Below, piece by piece: positions 22,701 through 34,662 of a DNA stretch of 64,000 nucleotides. The stretch covers positions 20,926,309 to 20,990,308 of the forward strand of contig OY978525.1 of the NCBI GenBank assembly GCA_963854835.1, read 5' to 3'. The notes below the pieces were generated by a model that saw only the letters and a list, made by a program, of their open reading frames with translations, ran no database searches and was not told the origin of the DNA. The position numbers and the translations under genes are program-made. The stretch is from Megamerina dolium. Taxonomy: Eukaryota; Arthropoda; Insecta; Diptera; Megamerinidae. The number at the start of each line of letters is the position of its first letter. The first letter of the stretch is position 1.

Positions 22701-23300
22701 CTAACCTAACTCAACAGGTACTCTGGATGTGGTTAAATATATTTTTCTCAAATAAATTTTGTTGTGAAGAACGAGTAGCATTATGGAGTAAGTAAATTCA
22801 GAAGAAATGATGGACAAAAATAAATTTGTGAGTGTCAATCATTAATTTTACCCCTTTAATCAATGTTTCCATTTTCAGCTTACCCCTTTAATGAATCGTT
22901 TCTTTAATTTTCCTGTGACTTTTTATTTAACTTTCCTGTTATTATTCTTTTTTTTTTTGTTTTTTTTTTTATTATTTATTTTTTTTTTAAGAAGAAGTTA
23001 GACTTGACTGATACAAGCCCGGACTCGTATTCAGAGACCCCATCAGTTGATCAATACGCTCCTTTTGTATTCAGTCAATTCCAGTCATATCCGATTTCTA
23101 AGATTTCTAAAATACATTCTGTCAAATAACTACCCGAAAATTCTCATTTTTAATTTTCCCTCTGAGAATATTTCAAAAAATTTTTGTTCCCACGTTGTCA
23201 CAACTGTCAGCCACTATACTGTGAATTTTTATTGCTATGTGTCATTTAGTTTGGTTACGGCGTCATTAGGAACAAGTCAACCTTTTGTATGCGTTGCGAT
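22701..23300. other. AT-rich spacer, no gene seen
   Basis: A long T-rich tract lies at 22945-22990. The plus-strand frame from 23047 only becomes meaningful at 23308, where a transposase start is found. The upstream part shows no motif. Confidence 0.5.
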
Positions 23301-23307
23301 TTTTACT

Positions 23308-24200
23308 ATGGATAAAAATATCGAACAAAGAGTTTGTGTGAAATTTTGTGTTTCAAACGAAATTTCTTGTGCCAAAACATTGGAAATGTTGAAAAAAAAA
23401 CATTTGGTGATTCAACCATGTCGAAAACTCAAGTTTACGATTGGTATAAATCGTTCAAAGAGGGACGAAAAGAAATCGGGTACTTATTTGACAAAATGTA
23501 TACCAGTAATTTGAAATACATGGTGCTAAATAAGTTTCAAAAGATTTTTCATGTCAGATTTTGATTGCCAAACATTTGCTAACAGTCAGATTTTGTTAGT
23601 AAAATGTTGTGTGTGGAATTTGCACATTCGACGATGTGCAAATTCCACACACGACTCACTGATTCTACAATACATTGCATTAAAATTTGTGAAAATACCA
23701 AATTCGCAGTCATATGGAAGTTGTATTTTCTCACAATCGAATGCAAACCCATAGAATGTTTGATGATATGCAATCCAGATAGTACTGACTTTTCACGCCG
23801 TTTCATAATCGTGAATGAAGCATGAATCCAGATTAAGGAACATTTCACCCAGTGGATATATCTTTGAGGATTGAAACCGAAAAAGATCCAGACAATATGT
23901 CACATTGATTACCTTGAAATTGAACGAAATATTATTCTTATCATGAAAACAATATTCGACCATATTAGGCAAAAATTGAACAGCCTTCCATTGCGCAACG
24001 AATTTATTCCCCAGCCATCATATTGTCCAAATATGACTCTTTGAGATTGCATATTACTTGTTTCCAAAAATTAAAAAAATTTTATCATTTGAAGAGCATC
24101 GAAATATTGCCGAGTTGGATCGAACTTAAAGAAGATTATATAACAAATATATCGAGAGCTTGAGCCAAGAAACTGTGATTTCTGGCCTAAATCCACTACT
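23308..24200 (+). mobile_element. Mariner-family transposase relic
   Basis: ATG at 23308 opens MDKNIEQRVCVKFCVSNEIS, followed after a frameshift near 23395 by TFGDSTMSKTQVYDWYKSFK and EGR. This is the N-terminal helix-turn-helix domain of a mariner-like transposase. About 500 bp downstream, 24010-24075 decodes as a decayed version of the PYSPDLAPCDFFLFPKLKK block (SYCPN, DCILL, SKN). The middle, including the first two catalytic aspartates, cannot be read and is interrupted by a perfect hairpin (23609-23652). Terminal repeats were not found. This lineage differs from those at 4384 and 26717. Confidence 0.7.
23609..23652. repeat. Perfect 19-bp hairpin
   Basis: The left arm 23609-23627 ('gtgtgtggaatttgcacat') is followed by a 6-base spacer TCGACG and then its exact complement at 23634-23652. 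It lies inside the mariner relic. A transcript would form a 19-bp stem. It may be the end of a very small inserted element or a local inverted duplication. Confidence 0.9.
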
Positions 24201-24209
24201 TATAAAGAA

Positions 24210-25692
24210 AGTGCCTTTTGTTTAAAAATAGTTTCAACTTTCTATCCGGATTTCATTATAAATATTATTTTGCTTCTAAAGTCCTCATAGTTACAACTTT
24301 CACTATTAGATAATACACACGCATTCACTGGTGATCAATCGATTACTTATTCCTTTATATATGTATATCTGACTTTTATCATAAAACTAAACATGTTTAT
24401 CAATTAAATATACGCTTTCTAATATAAAATAACAAATTCATTAATTAGCATTATAATAAAATACATACTATATTCATATATTCTATTTACCTTTGAAATT
24501 ATATTACTCATATATTGTACGAGCATGTATATGAAGGTATTACAAAATATATAAAGTCATTTGTTAACGTTCAAAGAAATGTTCATTTATCAATTTCTCG
24601 TGAAAATTTCATCTATCTACACCAAGTCACTACTCTACATAGAAGCACACAACATACATACATAAATGCATGAAGACGCGTAATATGCTAATGTAAAATA
24701 TGCGTGTGTAGATGCGAACACGACGAATATTCTATACGATATAATATGTAAATATCTCCATATCTTTAGGTATATCAAGTATTTGTGTATGTATATGAAT
24801 CCTTCAATATATACAGGTCATATAAATAGAAGGATGAATTTATTTACATTCATATACCTATGTACATATGTATATAACTCCATGTAATAGGCACATAAAA
24901 CTTCCCCTTCAAATGATATATATATATATACATATATAGCACACACGCATAACGCACACTCACATATACCCACACATACATGCAAATTACGCATTTTCAG
25001 TGGAAATTTCTAAGCATCACAACTACGCATGCAACCATAACTCGACTCGCGCAAAAAGAAAAGGGTTAAATACGTTTTGTGTGCGTGCGTAAGCATGCCC
25101 ACACCCCCTCTATGAATGTGTGTTATTATGTATGTGTATATACGCACACACATACACTACAAATGTACTACATACGTGGCCGAAGTTGCCAGATTATTGT
25201 TGACAATTTGGTCGCTGTTGAACGTGACTATGTAAATAAAGCACCGCCAAGCAATATCTAATGGAGTGAAGAAAAGGTGCACGCGAATATAGGAGCCAAT
25301 GATAAACAAGTATCGTAGGAGTTTGAGTAAAAGAGGGAAAAATGATACGATATACGATGGATACACGTGTCATTAAGCGTGGCAGTACACAGTCGGCGAA
25401 CGAATTGCGTTGGTGTACTACTTAGACTTAACATACGCATTTGCCACATTTAATACCACGTCCTCACACTATACTGTAGTATACCAACATATCTACCCAC
25501 ATACCTTATAATATACGTATACGTATACATACACCCCATTTGTGCTTATCACAATTTTTATAACTGTCAAAAATTTGATGCCTCATGGCAGCCATTATGA
25601 TACCACCTCATGTTGATCGTTTGCTTAGTTGGTAATTCAGCATTAAGCCTTTTACGTTTTACTCTTGTTTTTTGTTTTGTGGTTCTCTAGCA

Positions 25693-25727
<35 letters not shown>

Positions 25728-26714
25728 TCAGTTATTGTTTTCGCACTATGCACTATATCTACATACCCACTTACACATATATATCTTTATTCTTGTTGTT
25801 ATTATAATTATACTTTCACCTCTTCTATAATGTCATCTTATATCTTATTATCTTTTGTTATATTGCATTGTGGTTGTACAATAATTCGACGCCGCTGTTG
25901 TCATCATCTTTCTTATACTCTCATCTACCATATATGTATCTCTGCGATTTTTCGAAACCAAAAACACTTCTGTACACATATAACAACTCCATAGGGGTTT
26001 CTCTAAGAAATTCTTATGATTATAATGAAAATAAATGGTCTTACTTACTTATGAGTAGGTACTTACTAAACACAAACAAATGTACATTAGATGAAATCGC
26101 GCAAGAGACTACGCTCATATAATATAAGTACATATAAGCAGGGTCGCATTAAAGGTGTGTTCACAATAGCAGGGCGCCTGATATTGGGTGCCCATAAGCA
26201 GTCGACGTTGGATTGGTTCTAAATTTAGTTCTTAAAACGCTGAACTCATAAGAGATTCCAAAATTGTTAACCATTTCTGACACTACACTAATGATATTCG
26301 CATTAAAGTCCTAAATCGTTTCTGGATTGTCTCCATAAAATCCATCATTCAGGAGACTTCACAAAAAAAGTTTTACGAAGTTGCATCACAGTTGTGAAGA
26401 GGTTGAAAGACAGAGGCTAAGAAAGCTGAAATCATTACTGCCAAGCTTAGCGTGCAAATGATCGATATTTTAATGAGATGACGAGTAAGGAGCATCATTC
26501 AGCTGAAACCAAAGATCGTCCAAGTGCAAATCTTAAACTATATAATGGCGCATTTGAGGTGATTTCCAAGGTACAATTATTTATATTGTATTTTGAGTAT
26601 GACCTTTTCTCATCTTTTGAGGAGGAGCATGACTCCACGTTTGTAAAACGACTGGCTGTTTACAACCAAGAATTGAATAAGCCGTTGTTTGAACGCACGA
26701 TCAATATCGGCTAA
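24210..26714. other. Spacer with simple repeats, no supported gene
   Basis: AT-rich DNA with several short runs of TA, CA and CATA (24840-25160), then a TTA repeat (25696-25727). A frame at 25079-25261 (plus) has part of a coding-like string (CQIIVDNLVAVERDYVN), but the upstream portion is a CA-repeat translation and no splice sites support it. A frame at 26478-26714 is likewise unassigned. Confidence 0.45.
25696..25727. repeat. (TTA)n microsatellite
   Basis: 32 bp of uninterrupted TTA repeat, about ten units. Confidence 0.9.
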
Positions 26715-26716
26715 TA

Positions 26717-27820
26717 AAAGGTGCGAAAATTATGTATTAAGACTGCCTCTAGAAAACACAATTAAAACACGATATCTGTTTTGGGAACAAAAAGAAGTCG
26801 CACGGTGCCAAATCAGGTGAATACGGCGGGTGCTTCAACACACGGACCTGATTCCGAGCCGAAAATTGACGAACAATGAGTGCTGTGTGACTCAGTGCAT
26901 TATCGTGCAACAGAGACCAAGTTTTTGGATCGCGGTATTCTGGTCGAACACGACGGATTCTGGGCATCAAACGCTTCAAAACTTCGAGGTAGCATGCGGA
27001 CGTAACTGTTTGACCAGCTGGAACAAATTCTTTGTGAATAATTCCTTTGCTATCGAAGAATGTAATGAGCATTGTTTGATTTTTGATGGAACTTTTCGTG
27101 TTTTTTTGGCTTGTGGTGAATTTTTTGATTTCCATTCCACACTTTGACGCTTGCTTTCTGGATCGTATTGGAAACACCATGTTTCATCACCCGTTACAAT
27201 TGTTTTCAGGAAGTTTAGATCATTTTCTGCAGCTGCAACCATGTCTCTTGAGTGACTGACTCTCATTAATTTTTGGTCCTCGGTAAATGTGTGTGGAACA
27301 AATCTCGCGCAGGTCTTTTTTTTACCCAAATCCTCGTGAAGAATGAGTCGGATAGTTTCTCTGTTGATATTTAAGGCCTCTTCCTTCATTTTGACTGAAG
27401 CATTGCGGTCTTCTGTAATAAAATCACGAACTTTCTGAATCGCTTCCGGCGTCCGCACTGAAATTGGCCTTCCTTATTTTATTTCCTCTTCCAGCGACTC
27501 TCTGCCATCCACAAATCATTTATGCCATATAAAAACATTTGATCTTGATAAACAAGCATCGCCATACGCTTGCTGCATCATTCCGAATGTTTCTGATGCA
27601 CTTTTACCAATTTAATGACCGCTCTTTGCTCCATGTTAAAATTTCAACATCAAACGAACACGTGTTTTGTAAAATGAATGTCAATAAACATTAAATGTCA
27701 TGAAATTTTGACAGTTAGTAGAGGAAGGTTGAAGCTTCAAAACGCATGTGCTCACACATAGATGGCGCGCTTGGTTGCTGAAATATGGTTCGAGTCTTAA
27801 TACATAATTGTAGCACCTTG
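26717..27820 (-). mobile_element. mariner DNA transposon, second lineage, 3' truncated internally
   Basis: The element is bounded by TA (26715-26716 and 27821-27822). Its inverted repeats are about 28 bp with a few mismatches ('aaggtgc-a-aattatgtattaagact' at both ends). At 1104 bp it is about 150 bp shorter than a normal mariner because the end of the transposase gene runs almost directly into the left terminal repeat. The repeats and the transposase differ from those of the 4384 element, so this is an independent lineage. Confidence 0.9.
26749..27634 (-). pseudogene. mariner transposase pseudogene, catalytic codons kept
   Basis: The start MEQRAVIKLVKVHQKHSE (ATG at 27634) is followed by a premature stop. 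The frame shifts, then a long stretch 27458-26976 covers the second half of the DNA-binding region (TPEAIQKVRDFITEDRNASV, RLILHEDLGKKKTCARFVPH) and the first catalytic block VTGDETW. A shift near 27080 leads into the frame 27180-26749, with the second block LLHDNALSH and the third block PYSPDLAPCDFFLFPK. All three catalytic aspartates are still encoded, in different frames. The C-terminal part after FFLFPK is deleted. It is inactive as it stands. Confidence 0.88.
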
Positions 27821-27822
27821 TA

Positions 27823-28330
27823 CAATATATTATTCACTCCGTTTATCACCAAATGCAATATATGTAGGGTATATGGATTTTGTAGGATCTAGTGAGCATG
27901 GTGTATGGGGTGGGAAGTCTACCTAAGCAAATTTTTACAAGTCTCAAATTTGTATGGATTTCACAATATCGTGGTGAAATATTACGTCTATACGATTGAT
28001 GAATTCTGTCCATTTCTTCGCAAGAGATTTAGATCATTCAGTTGACGACAATACCTTCTACCTCCGCCCTTCGAATAAATCTTTGTAATCGCACCATACA
28101 GAGAAAATCGGTTTTTTTTTACATAATAACCGCTTACATTAAATATTGTTGCACGAAATCAATTTTTTATCTTCGATCTCTAAATGTTTCACGGACGAGT
28201 CATTTTTGCTAAGTTGTAAAAGGATTCAATAAGAAGCCCAAATTTCGAACCTTCTAATGACGCGAAGTACACTGAAATCCTCATGAACGGTCGAATAATT
28301 TATGTATTTTACCTTCCTGATGTTACATGT
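27823..28330. other. Unassigned DNA, possibly decayed mariner
   Basis: This lies between a mariner and a mariner scrap. Minus-strand translation has frequent stops and only weak similarity to mariner transposases, too weak to annotate. Confidence 0.3.
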
Positions 28331-28339
28331 GGATTTGCT

Positions 28340-28440
28340 TCGATCAATTCTTTTACTTTGTGATCATCAACATCATTTGCCCGTCCCTATCTCAATATCA
28401 AGATCTGAAGCATATACAGCATGAGCATCATCGCTTTGCA
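28340..28440 (-). mobile_element. Short mariner-like transposase scrap
   Basis: On the minus strand, GRANDVDDHKVKELIEANP and HVT decode from about 28390 to 28325. This resembles the linker GRPSEVDDD-KALIEADRHVT of a SETMAR-like mariner lineage, between the two DNA-binding helices. The sequence on either side cannot be aligned by eye. It is probably a very old insertion. Confidence 0.45.
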
Positions 28441-31100
28441 GTAAGAATGGAGTTCATTTACCCATTTTCAACTTGAACAGTCATCTGTCACAATCTACAG
28501 AACATGATCCACTTTCTGTAGTAGTGTAAAAATATCTCTGAAACCATCTCTATAAAACACTTAGACTTCTGCGACATACTAATAGTAAGACTACACTTCC
28601 AAGCTTAAAAAGCGAACAAAATTGGGAAAATTGTGGAACCTGCTCGTAAATGCGTCGTATATTTTTAAAAAAATATTAGTTTGTCAAATTTCATATTGCT
28701 ATTTAAATTTGCTACTAAACACTACAAGAGGGCGCTCAAACACCTCAATCCAGCCGACAGTATGAGTGAGTGTAATGTTGCATTTGTGAAAATTCTTCTT
28801 TAAGTGTCATCTTAGTTATCTTATAAATAAGAATATAGATGTATATTAGATGTATCTCTGTAATACTTATAAATAACCCTTTCGATTGAAATGCGCGTGT
28901 AAGATGTCGTTTTCACAATCTAAATTTCTTTTTGTGACATTAAATACTAAGATATATATTGTATAATTGATTGAATGTAATATAGGCAGTGGCGTATATT
29001 CTTAATTGCTTAAATAAGGAACTTATGTAACTGATCAGAATGGAATAAAACTAAATTGCCTTCCGTGAGACAAAGAGTTGACTATTTTTACATATTTTGG
29101 ATATTAGAAATTCTATTGTAATGGCCTTTTTATCAGCGTTGATCAATATTTCATTCTAAATTATTGTAGCAAGTATTTTGTGATTTTGCTCAGTTAAATC
29201 GTAATATTATTTTCTATAACTCTTTTTGAAATTTTATTGAGAAATCATATTTGCTCGCCAAAAAAAAGAAACACTCCACACAAAATTTGAATCACTCTCT
29301 TCATAAATAAATATATTTCCCATACAAAATCTTATTTTTTTTTTTGCAACTCGACAAATGGGTATTGTATCATTCTAAAAGTTCGCAAATCGTCATTATT
29401 CACTAAAATAGTGCTGCTCACAAAGTTTTGAATCACTTCATTCATGCATAAACATAGTCCACATACAAAATTTTAATTTTTGTAAGTCATCAACAAAATT
29501 CTGTTCACTTGTTCAAGCCAATATTTGAACAGAAGATGCATAGGTAATATCCATTTTTTGTAACAATATCAAATTTGTTGTCAGCTCAACACGAATCAAT
29601 CCCTTTCATAGTTGTAGTACCTATACTCGCACTCGATCCAGTATTGTATGTACATATATTTTTCATAGATCTCCTATTTCTAATGAATTATAAAAATAAT
29701 ATGAAATTTGCATATTTCATTATTTTATTTATTCATTTAATCGAAATGTCATTCTCTCTTTCTCACTAAAGTTACCCTTGATTTTTATACACACACACAT
29801 ATCCATATGTTTCACAATTCATTTTGATCTCAAACTCTATTGCATTCCTTTTATTGTTGTTATTATTATTGCTATATACTGAATAAAATTTACAAAAAGG
29901 TGGTAAAATATGTTTTTCATATGCAAATTACATATTTGAAACAACAATACGTTTATTATAGGACATACACACATACGTTTGTACAATATATTGTAATAGG
30001 TATAAAATCCAAACGAAATCGAAATCGAAAATAATGACAAACTGAGAAATTGATGATTTATCACGTTTCACATTTTTTTTTCTATCTCTCTCCCTTTCTC
30101 TCTCTCTCTCTTTCTTCTTAAACAACATATAAAAAATAAGTGTGTTTGAATGCAAAGCTATATTTATGTGTAAAAATGAATTTCGTCTTATGATTGGAAT
30201 TGCATTAAAAATTTTTTATAATGTACTTTCATTTATTATTTTGCACTTAAGCACTTTCGAAATCAATTTCATTGGTTTGTAAGGTATATACCGATAGTAC
30301 TAATATATGTGGTATGAAATCAATTGTTGGCAGCGATGATTCCATATATAAAGCATGATTCATCTAATATATTCCTGTAAAGCTTTTGCAGAATATATAG
30401 TATAATTTCTTTACCCACAATTTGACACACAAAAAGACCCATTGATGCCACCATTTTTAAGGTATTAAGGCCTGCAAAAATCGGTAATTTCACTATTTGA
30501 ACAATATCTCGAGAAGAACTCTCTTATATTTTTCTTTCCAATCATTTTTGTTGACACACCTCAGCCTATCTTCACTCTTTAGAAGAGCTTCCCTACAAAA
30601 TTAACTTTCTCGTAAAAAGCTCTCCGAAATTTTCGTCAAATATCTCTCCTGTCCATTCACGGGCGCCAAGTCGAACGATGTTATCGTCATCGCCGAGATC
30701 CAACTTCCATCGAGATCCCTAACAATAAAAGCTTGGCTCGAAAACCTCGTAAAGACTTTCCACTCGAATACTTCAAGCATACTCTCATCAAAGGTGAGAA
30801 AAGTTCAAGTTTTTCCATAATGACATGGCATGAGGAGATATTGTTAGGGTTCATTTTTGCTCAATGAAACAATTAACCAAAATTACAAAAATTTGGACTA
30901 CTTCCCGATATTTTTTGTGAAATAAGTACTTATTTAGGAGAGAATTATGGAAGTCTTGAGGGAAATTAGCTCAGTATTTTAGAAAAACGTGTACAGTCGA
31001 TGCGGCTGGAGCTGTGTTTATTTTTAGTTCCAGAGTGATTCACTGCTCTACAACGAAGATATGCACATTCGTTCGTATACGATTCCAAAAGTTGATCGCT
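28441..31100. other. Spacer, no supported gene
   Basis: AT-rich with a TC-rich microsatellite at 30079-30116. The part at 30480-30800 is GC-richer, with 'cttccatcgagatccct' and similar strings, but has stops in all frames and matches no family that I recognise. Frames at 29575-30155 are short and hydrophobic. Confidence 0.45.
30079..30116. repeat. (TC)n microsatellite
   Basis: Imperfect TC/CT run with CCC and TTT interruptions. The minus-strand frame over it is an alternating arginine/glutamate artefact. Confidence 0.85.
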
Positions 31101-31104
31101 TATA

Positions 31105-31803
31105 TATATAGTTTTATAATACTAGGATAGGTTCAATCGGTCTTACGGTGAACGAGGGCAAAACGAAATACCAAGTATCAATAAACAAAGAGTCCCGGCG
31201 TCTTGGACTACACGTCACTGTTGATAATTACGCCTTGTCTATCTTAGAACCAGCATTAACACCAGTAATGATGTCAGACTGGAGATATTGGGAAGGATCA
31301 CTTTCGCTAACAGGTGCTACTTTGAGCTAAGTAATCAATAGAGAAGTCGAGCCCTCTCTCGAGAAACGAAAACCACACTCTACAAATATAACCTCATACC
31401 TGTTCTTATATATGGCGCCGAACCTTGGAAAATTTGCTCTTCAGATGAGAGAATGCTCGGAGTTTTCGAGAAAATGCGTTGGTGGTGAGTATCGAATAAG
31501 GTACAGCCATGAGCTGTATACTGACATCGACATACTAAAGCTTGTTAAAATTCAGTGGCTGCATTGGCTAAGTCATGTGGAGGGAATGGAAGAACACGCT
31601 CCAGCTAACAAGGTGTTATATTCGGAACCCGCAGAAGAGGAAGACCTAAACTCCGGTGGAAAGACTAAGTACTGGAGAACTTGATAGCGCTTGAATTTCT
31701 AACTGGCGCCAGCTAGCGAAGGAAAGAGATGCCTTTAGAAGCATGCTAGATTCGGCATAAATCGATTTACGGTTGTAATGGCCACATAAGTAAGTAAGTA
31801 AGC
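31105..31803 (+). mobile_element. LINE fragment with TAAG-repeat tail (copy A)
   Basis: Plus-strand pieces: VNEGKTKYQVSINKESRRLG, a decayed middle, then CVGGEYRIRYSHELYTDIDI, LKLVKIQWLHWLSHVEGMEE and HAPANKVLYSEPAEEE. This is the C-terminal part of a non-LTR reverse transcriptase polyprotein, interrupted by stops and shifts. The copy ends in 'ggccacataagtaagtaagtaag', a tetranucleotide tail shared by copies B, C and D. It is 5' truncated, as expected of LINE insertions. Confidence 0.85.
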
Positions 31804-33425
31804 AATACTAGAATAGGTGGTCTATTTTAGGTATTTCAAAGGTAGAAGCTGTCCTTAATACAATTGCATGCCAAACATTTTCAAAGTAATTTATTTACAG
31901 TTACTGTGTACATTCGTGACGTTAACTTTCATGACTGCGTAAAAGTAGATTCAATTTCAAAGTATGCTGTTCTATTACATCTATGTAAATTGAAATAAAA
32001 ACGAATAATAAAATTTCATCAACAAATTGATATTGAAAACGGGTAAATTGCAAAAATACTCATAAATCAATATGAATAGTGAGGAAATGAATATTTCAAG
32101 GAAAAATATGCAAAAAAAAAAATAAGTAATGCATCTTTGTTGCAATATTGAAAGCACTGTGAAAGATGGCATATGAGGCGGAAAGGTGAGAGAACAAAAT
32201 CGCAACGCATATCATCTAAAGAAGTAAAAACAATAATTCTTCATTTTTTGAATATAGCAGTAGAACAACTGTCTTACGAGTATACAAATATTAATGGAGA
32301 ATAATTGTAATACGGAAACGGAAATCAACAACTTACGAGTGCTTCGAAAAAAAAATTTCTATAAAAAAATATTTCAAACTTCAATGAAATATATGAAAAA
32401 AACAATTTTTTTCTGAGCTTTCATTTTGTTCATCTTTGATTTATGAATACTTGAGAAAAAATTTATGAGCCAGAAAGAAAAATATGGCTAACATTAGAAA
32501 TACAAACATCACACATATACGAGAACATCCGATTAATATACGCATAGACGAAAAAAATTATATATATCTATAGAGAGAATTTTTAATAAATAATTTCGTA
32601 TGGCGTTTAAACACAATAAATTATTTACCAACGAGTGAACACCCCTCACAATAAAAATAATGTTGCAAAATATGTATTTGTATATGGCTTCATGTATGTT
32701 TGCATATATTTACATATTATGAGGGTGAAATGTTGCTACATGTCGCATGTGGAAATCTAATATGGCAGCTTCCATAATCAAAATAAGCATCGCAAAATCA
32801 TAAAATGTTCAAATGAACAATACTACTATTACATACATACTAGCATGTAACTATGGATAGCTTGCATCTTCTTAGTGAAGGGTTGCTGTTAGAGTAGTTA
32901 ACCATATACATATGTACATGTACGATATGTATTTATTATATATGCACATATGAAATCATATATATAGTATATGTATATGTTTTCACCCACAAGAAGCCCA
33001 TTATATAAAATGAGGGTAACTTTTTTCACTCTACTGTACTAAGCGTTCACGTGCATATGTACGTATATATATGCAAGGATGTACATATGTAATATTCCTA
33101 CATATGAGTTCATATGTATAGTAACAATACTGTAATTAACCCTCGCTAGCTTTCATTCTTTTCATTGACGCCATTTTTTTTTTTTTTGCAATTTAAACTA
33201 TTTTGTATTTCAATGAATAGAAATTTCTATAAATGTATAACTCCTACGAAAAGTTAAAAGAATTTAAAGAAACTGTTAAAATCTCCTCTTCTCCCACGTA
33301 CCACCCAGCAAAATATGAAAATAAAACTCGGTGCTTAAATTATTTTTACCAAAATTTATTCTATAGCAAAAACCGCGTAATCGTATGAAAATCCACCTTT
33401 CGCAAAAATTTAGTTTTTCTCAACA
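31804..33425. other. AT-rich spacer, no gene seen
   Basis: Many A-rich runs and TA/CATA simple sequence (32500-33120). Frame 31981-32205 (minus) is hydrophobic and lacks motifs. No transposon signature was recognised. Confidence 0.5.
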
Positions 33426-33429
33426 TAAT

Positions 33430-33900
33430 CTTCTCTTAGGTCGGGATACTTTTCCCAATAATTTCACTTATTTTTATCCCCTTCGGCATATAAGAATTGT
33501 CAAACTCGGCAAAAATATGCTTCTGCCTTAACGATAACTTTCTCGATTGAACTGAATTTTTTTGCCATTGTGGCATTATGTACATATTGGGGAACAGAAA
33601 AAAGCTGGAGGAAGTCGGTTCAATCGAGTACGGTGGGTGCGACAATTTGTGGATGAATGTGCTGGTGCATTATCGTGGTGAAATAGGATGTTTTCTTACC
33701 AAATCGGGTTGTAACCCCTTTAAATTCTTATCTAATCAACCACTGTAGTTCTGGCCTGCGATTGCTTTTCCTTTCCTCAAAAAGCCAAGAAGTATTATCC
33801 CTTCGAGTCCCCTAAAATCACGGCCATTGGTAAAATTCTTTGTTTTGATCGCTACATCAATGGTAATGATGGAAAAATTCCTGCGGCTGTTGCTCTTTAA
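33430..33900 (-). mobile_element. Mariner transposase relic (catalytic region)
   Basis: Minus-strand pieces from high to low coordinates: DSKGIILLGFL and KGKAIAGQNYSG (decayed equivalents of the strand between the first two catalytic sites), then HHDNAPAHSSTNC in a shifted frame (second catalytic aspartate kept), then HPPYSIEPTSSSFFLFP, where the third site has lost SPDLAPCD. A lysine-rich C-terminal segment follows to about 33436. The first third was not recognised. It is a distinct, old insertion. Confidence 0.7.
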
Positions 33901-34266
33901 GCAATTTAAGCTAAATCTTTCATGATAGCAGGGCCGGGGCGTGTAAGGACTATTTGTCGTACTCTCATATAATCATAGCGCAAACTAAATTCGTTCGAAA
34001 TTTTTAATATCTAAGTTCCGATATTACCGAAACTTATCACTGCCGGCTCGTAAGTTATTTCTATTTTTATCGCAAATAATTTTTAATCGCCTCAAATTGA
34101 TTGCAAATCGAATAGCAGCAATAAATATGTATTTTTCCTCTTTATATTCATTTCATTATTGCTCATACATGAATAGTATGAGTATATCTTTTATGAATAT
34201 TCTGCCCAACTCATATTCAAACTGTCGTTTGGAAACGAAATAATGTTTTACTACCTTCTTTATGTA
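33901..34266. other. Spacer, nothing recognised
   Basis: No open frame, repeat or motif stood out. The transposase relic on its left may extend into it. Confidence 0.35.
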
Positions 34267-34662
34267 TACCCTGCAAAAAAATGCGACTTATTCGGGATGT
34301 GTCCGGCAACAGTCGCAATGGAATATGCGACTAATCCCACTTTTGATCTCTTTATATGGAATGAACTGTTCCCTTTAGTTCGACTATGTCCTATGAGGAG
34401 ACTAATTGTACCCTTTTATACTCGAATGGGTACAACAAGTGACTAGTCGCTTATACATGAACTAAGGAAGTTGAAAAAATTATTCACCAAACGAATTGCC
34501 GTTTACAAAAGATTGCAAAATCAAAATTAAAAGATCCCTAAATATATTAACTCCAACTCATCTCTAAAGAAATCGATCTAGTTAATCTCCGAATGATATC
34601 TGAAGAGATTAATCCCAGATTAGTCTCTGTAGACATTGGTAGCACAATTTTTTGCAGGGTAT
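34267..34662. mobile_element. MITE with TACCCTGCAAAA terminal repeats
   Basis: The left end 'taccctgcaaaaaaatgc' and the right end, reverse complemented, 'taccctgcaaaaaattgtgc' match at about 15 of 18 positions and are bordered by TA or TAT. The element is about 395 bp. Its inner sequence contains a frame (34243-34446) that crosses the terminal repeat and so is not a gene. It is probably a non-autonomous DNA transposon. The autonomous partner is not in this window. Confidence 0.6.

Noticed and set aside
22690..22710. CCTAACCTAACC string resembling a telomeric repeat
   Set aside because: It is the 3' end of the R1/jockey-like element. Only two units are present.
26830..27147. Plus-strand frame of 105 codons
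   Set aside because: Antisense to the mariner transposase pseudogene, which explains the conservation-like composition.
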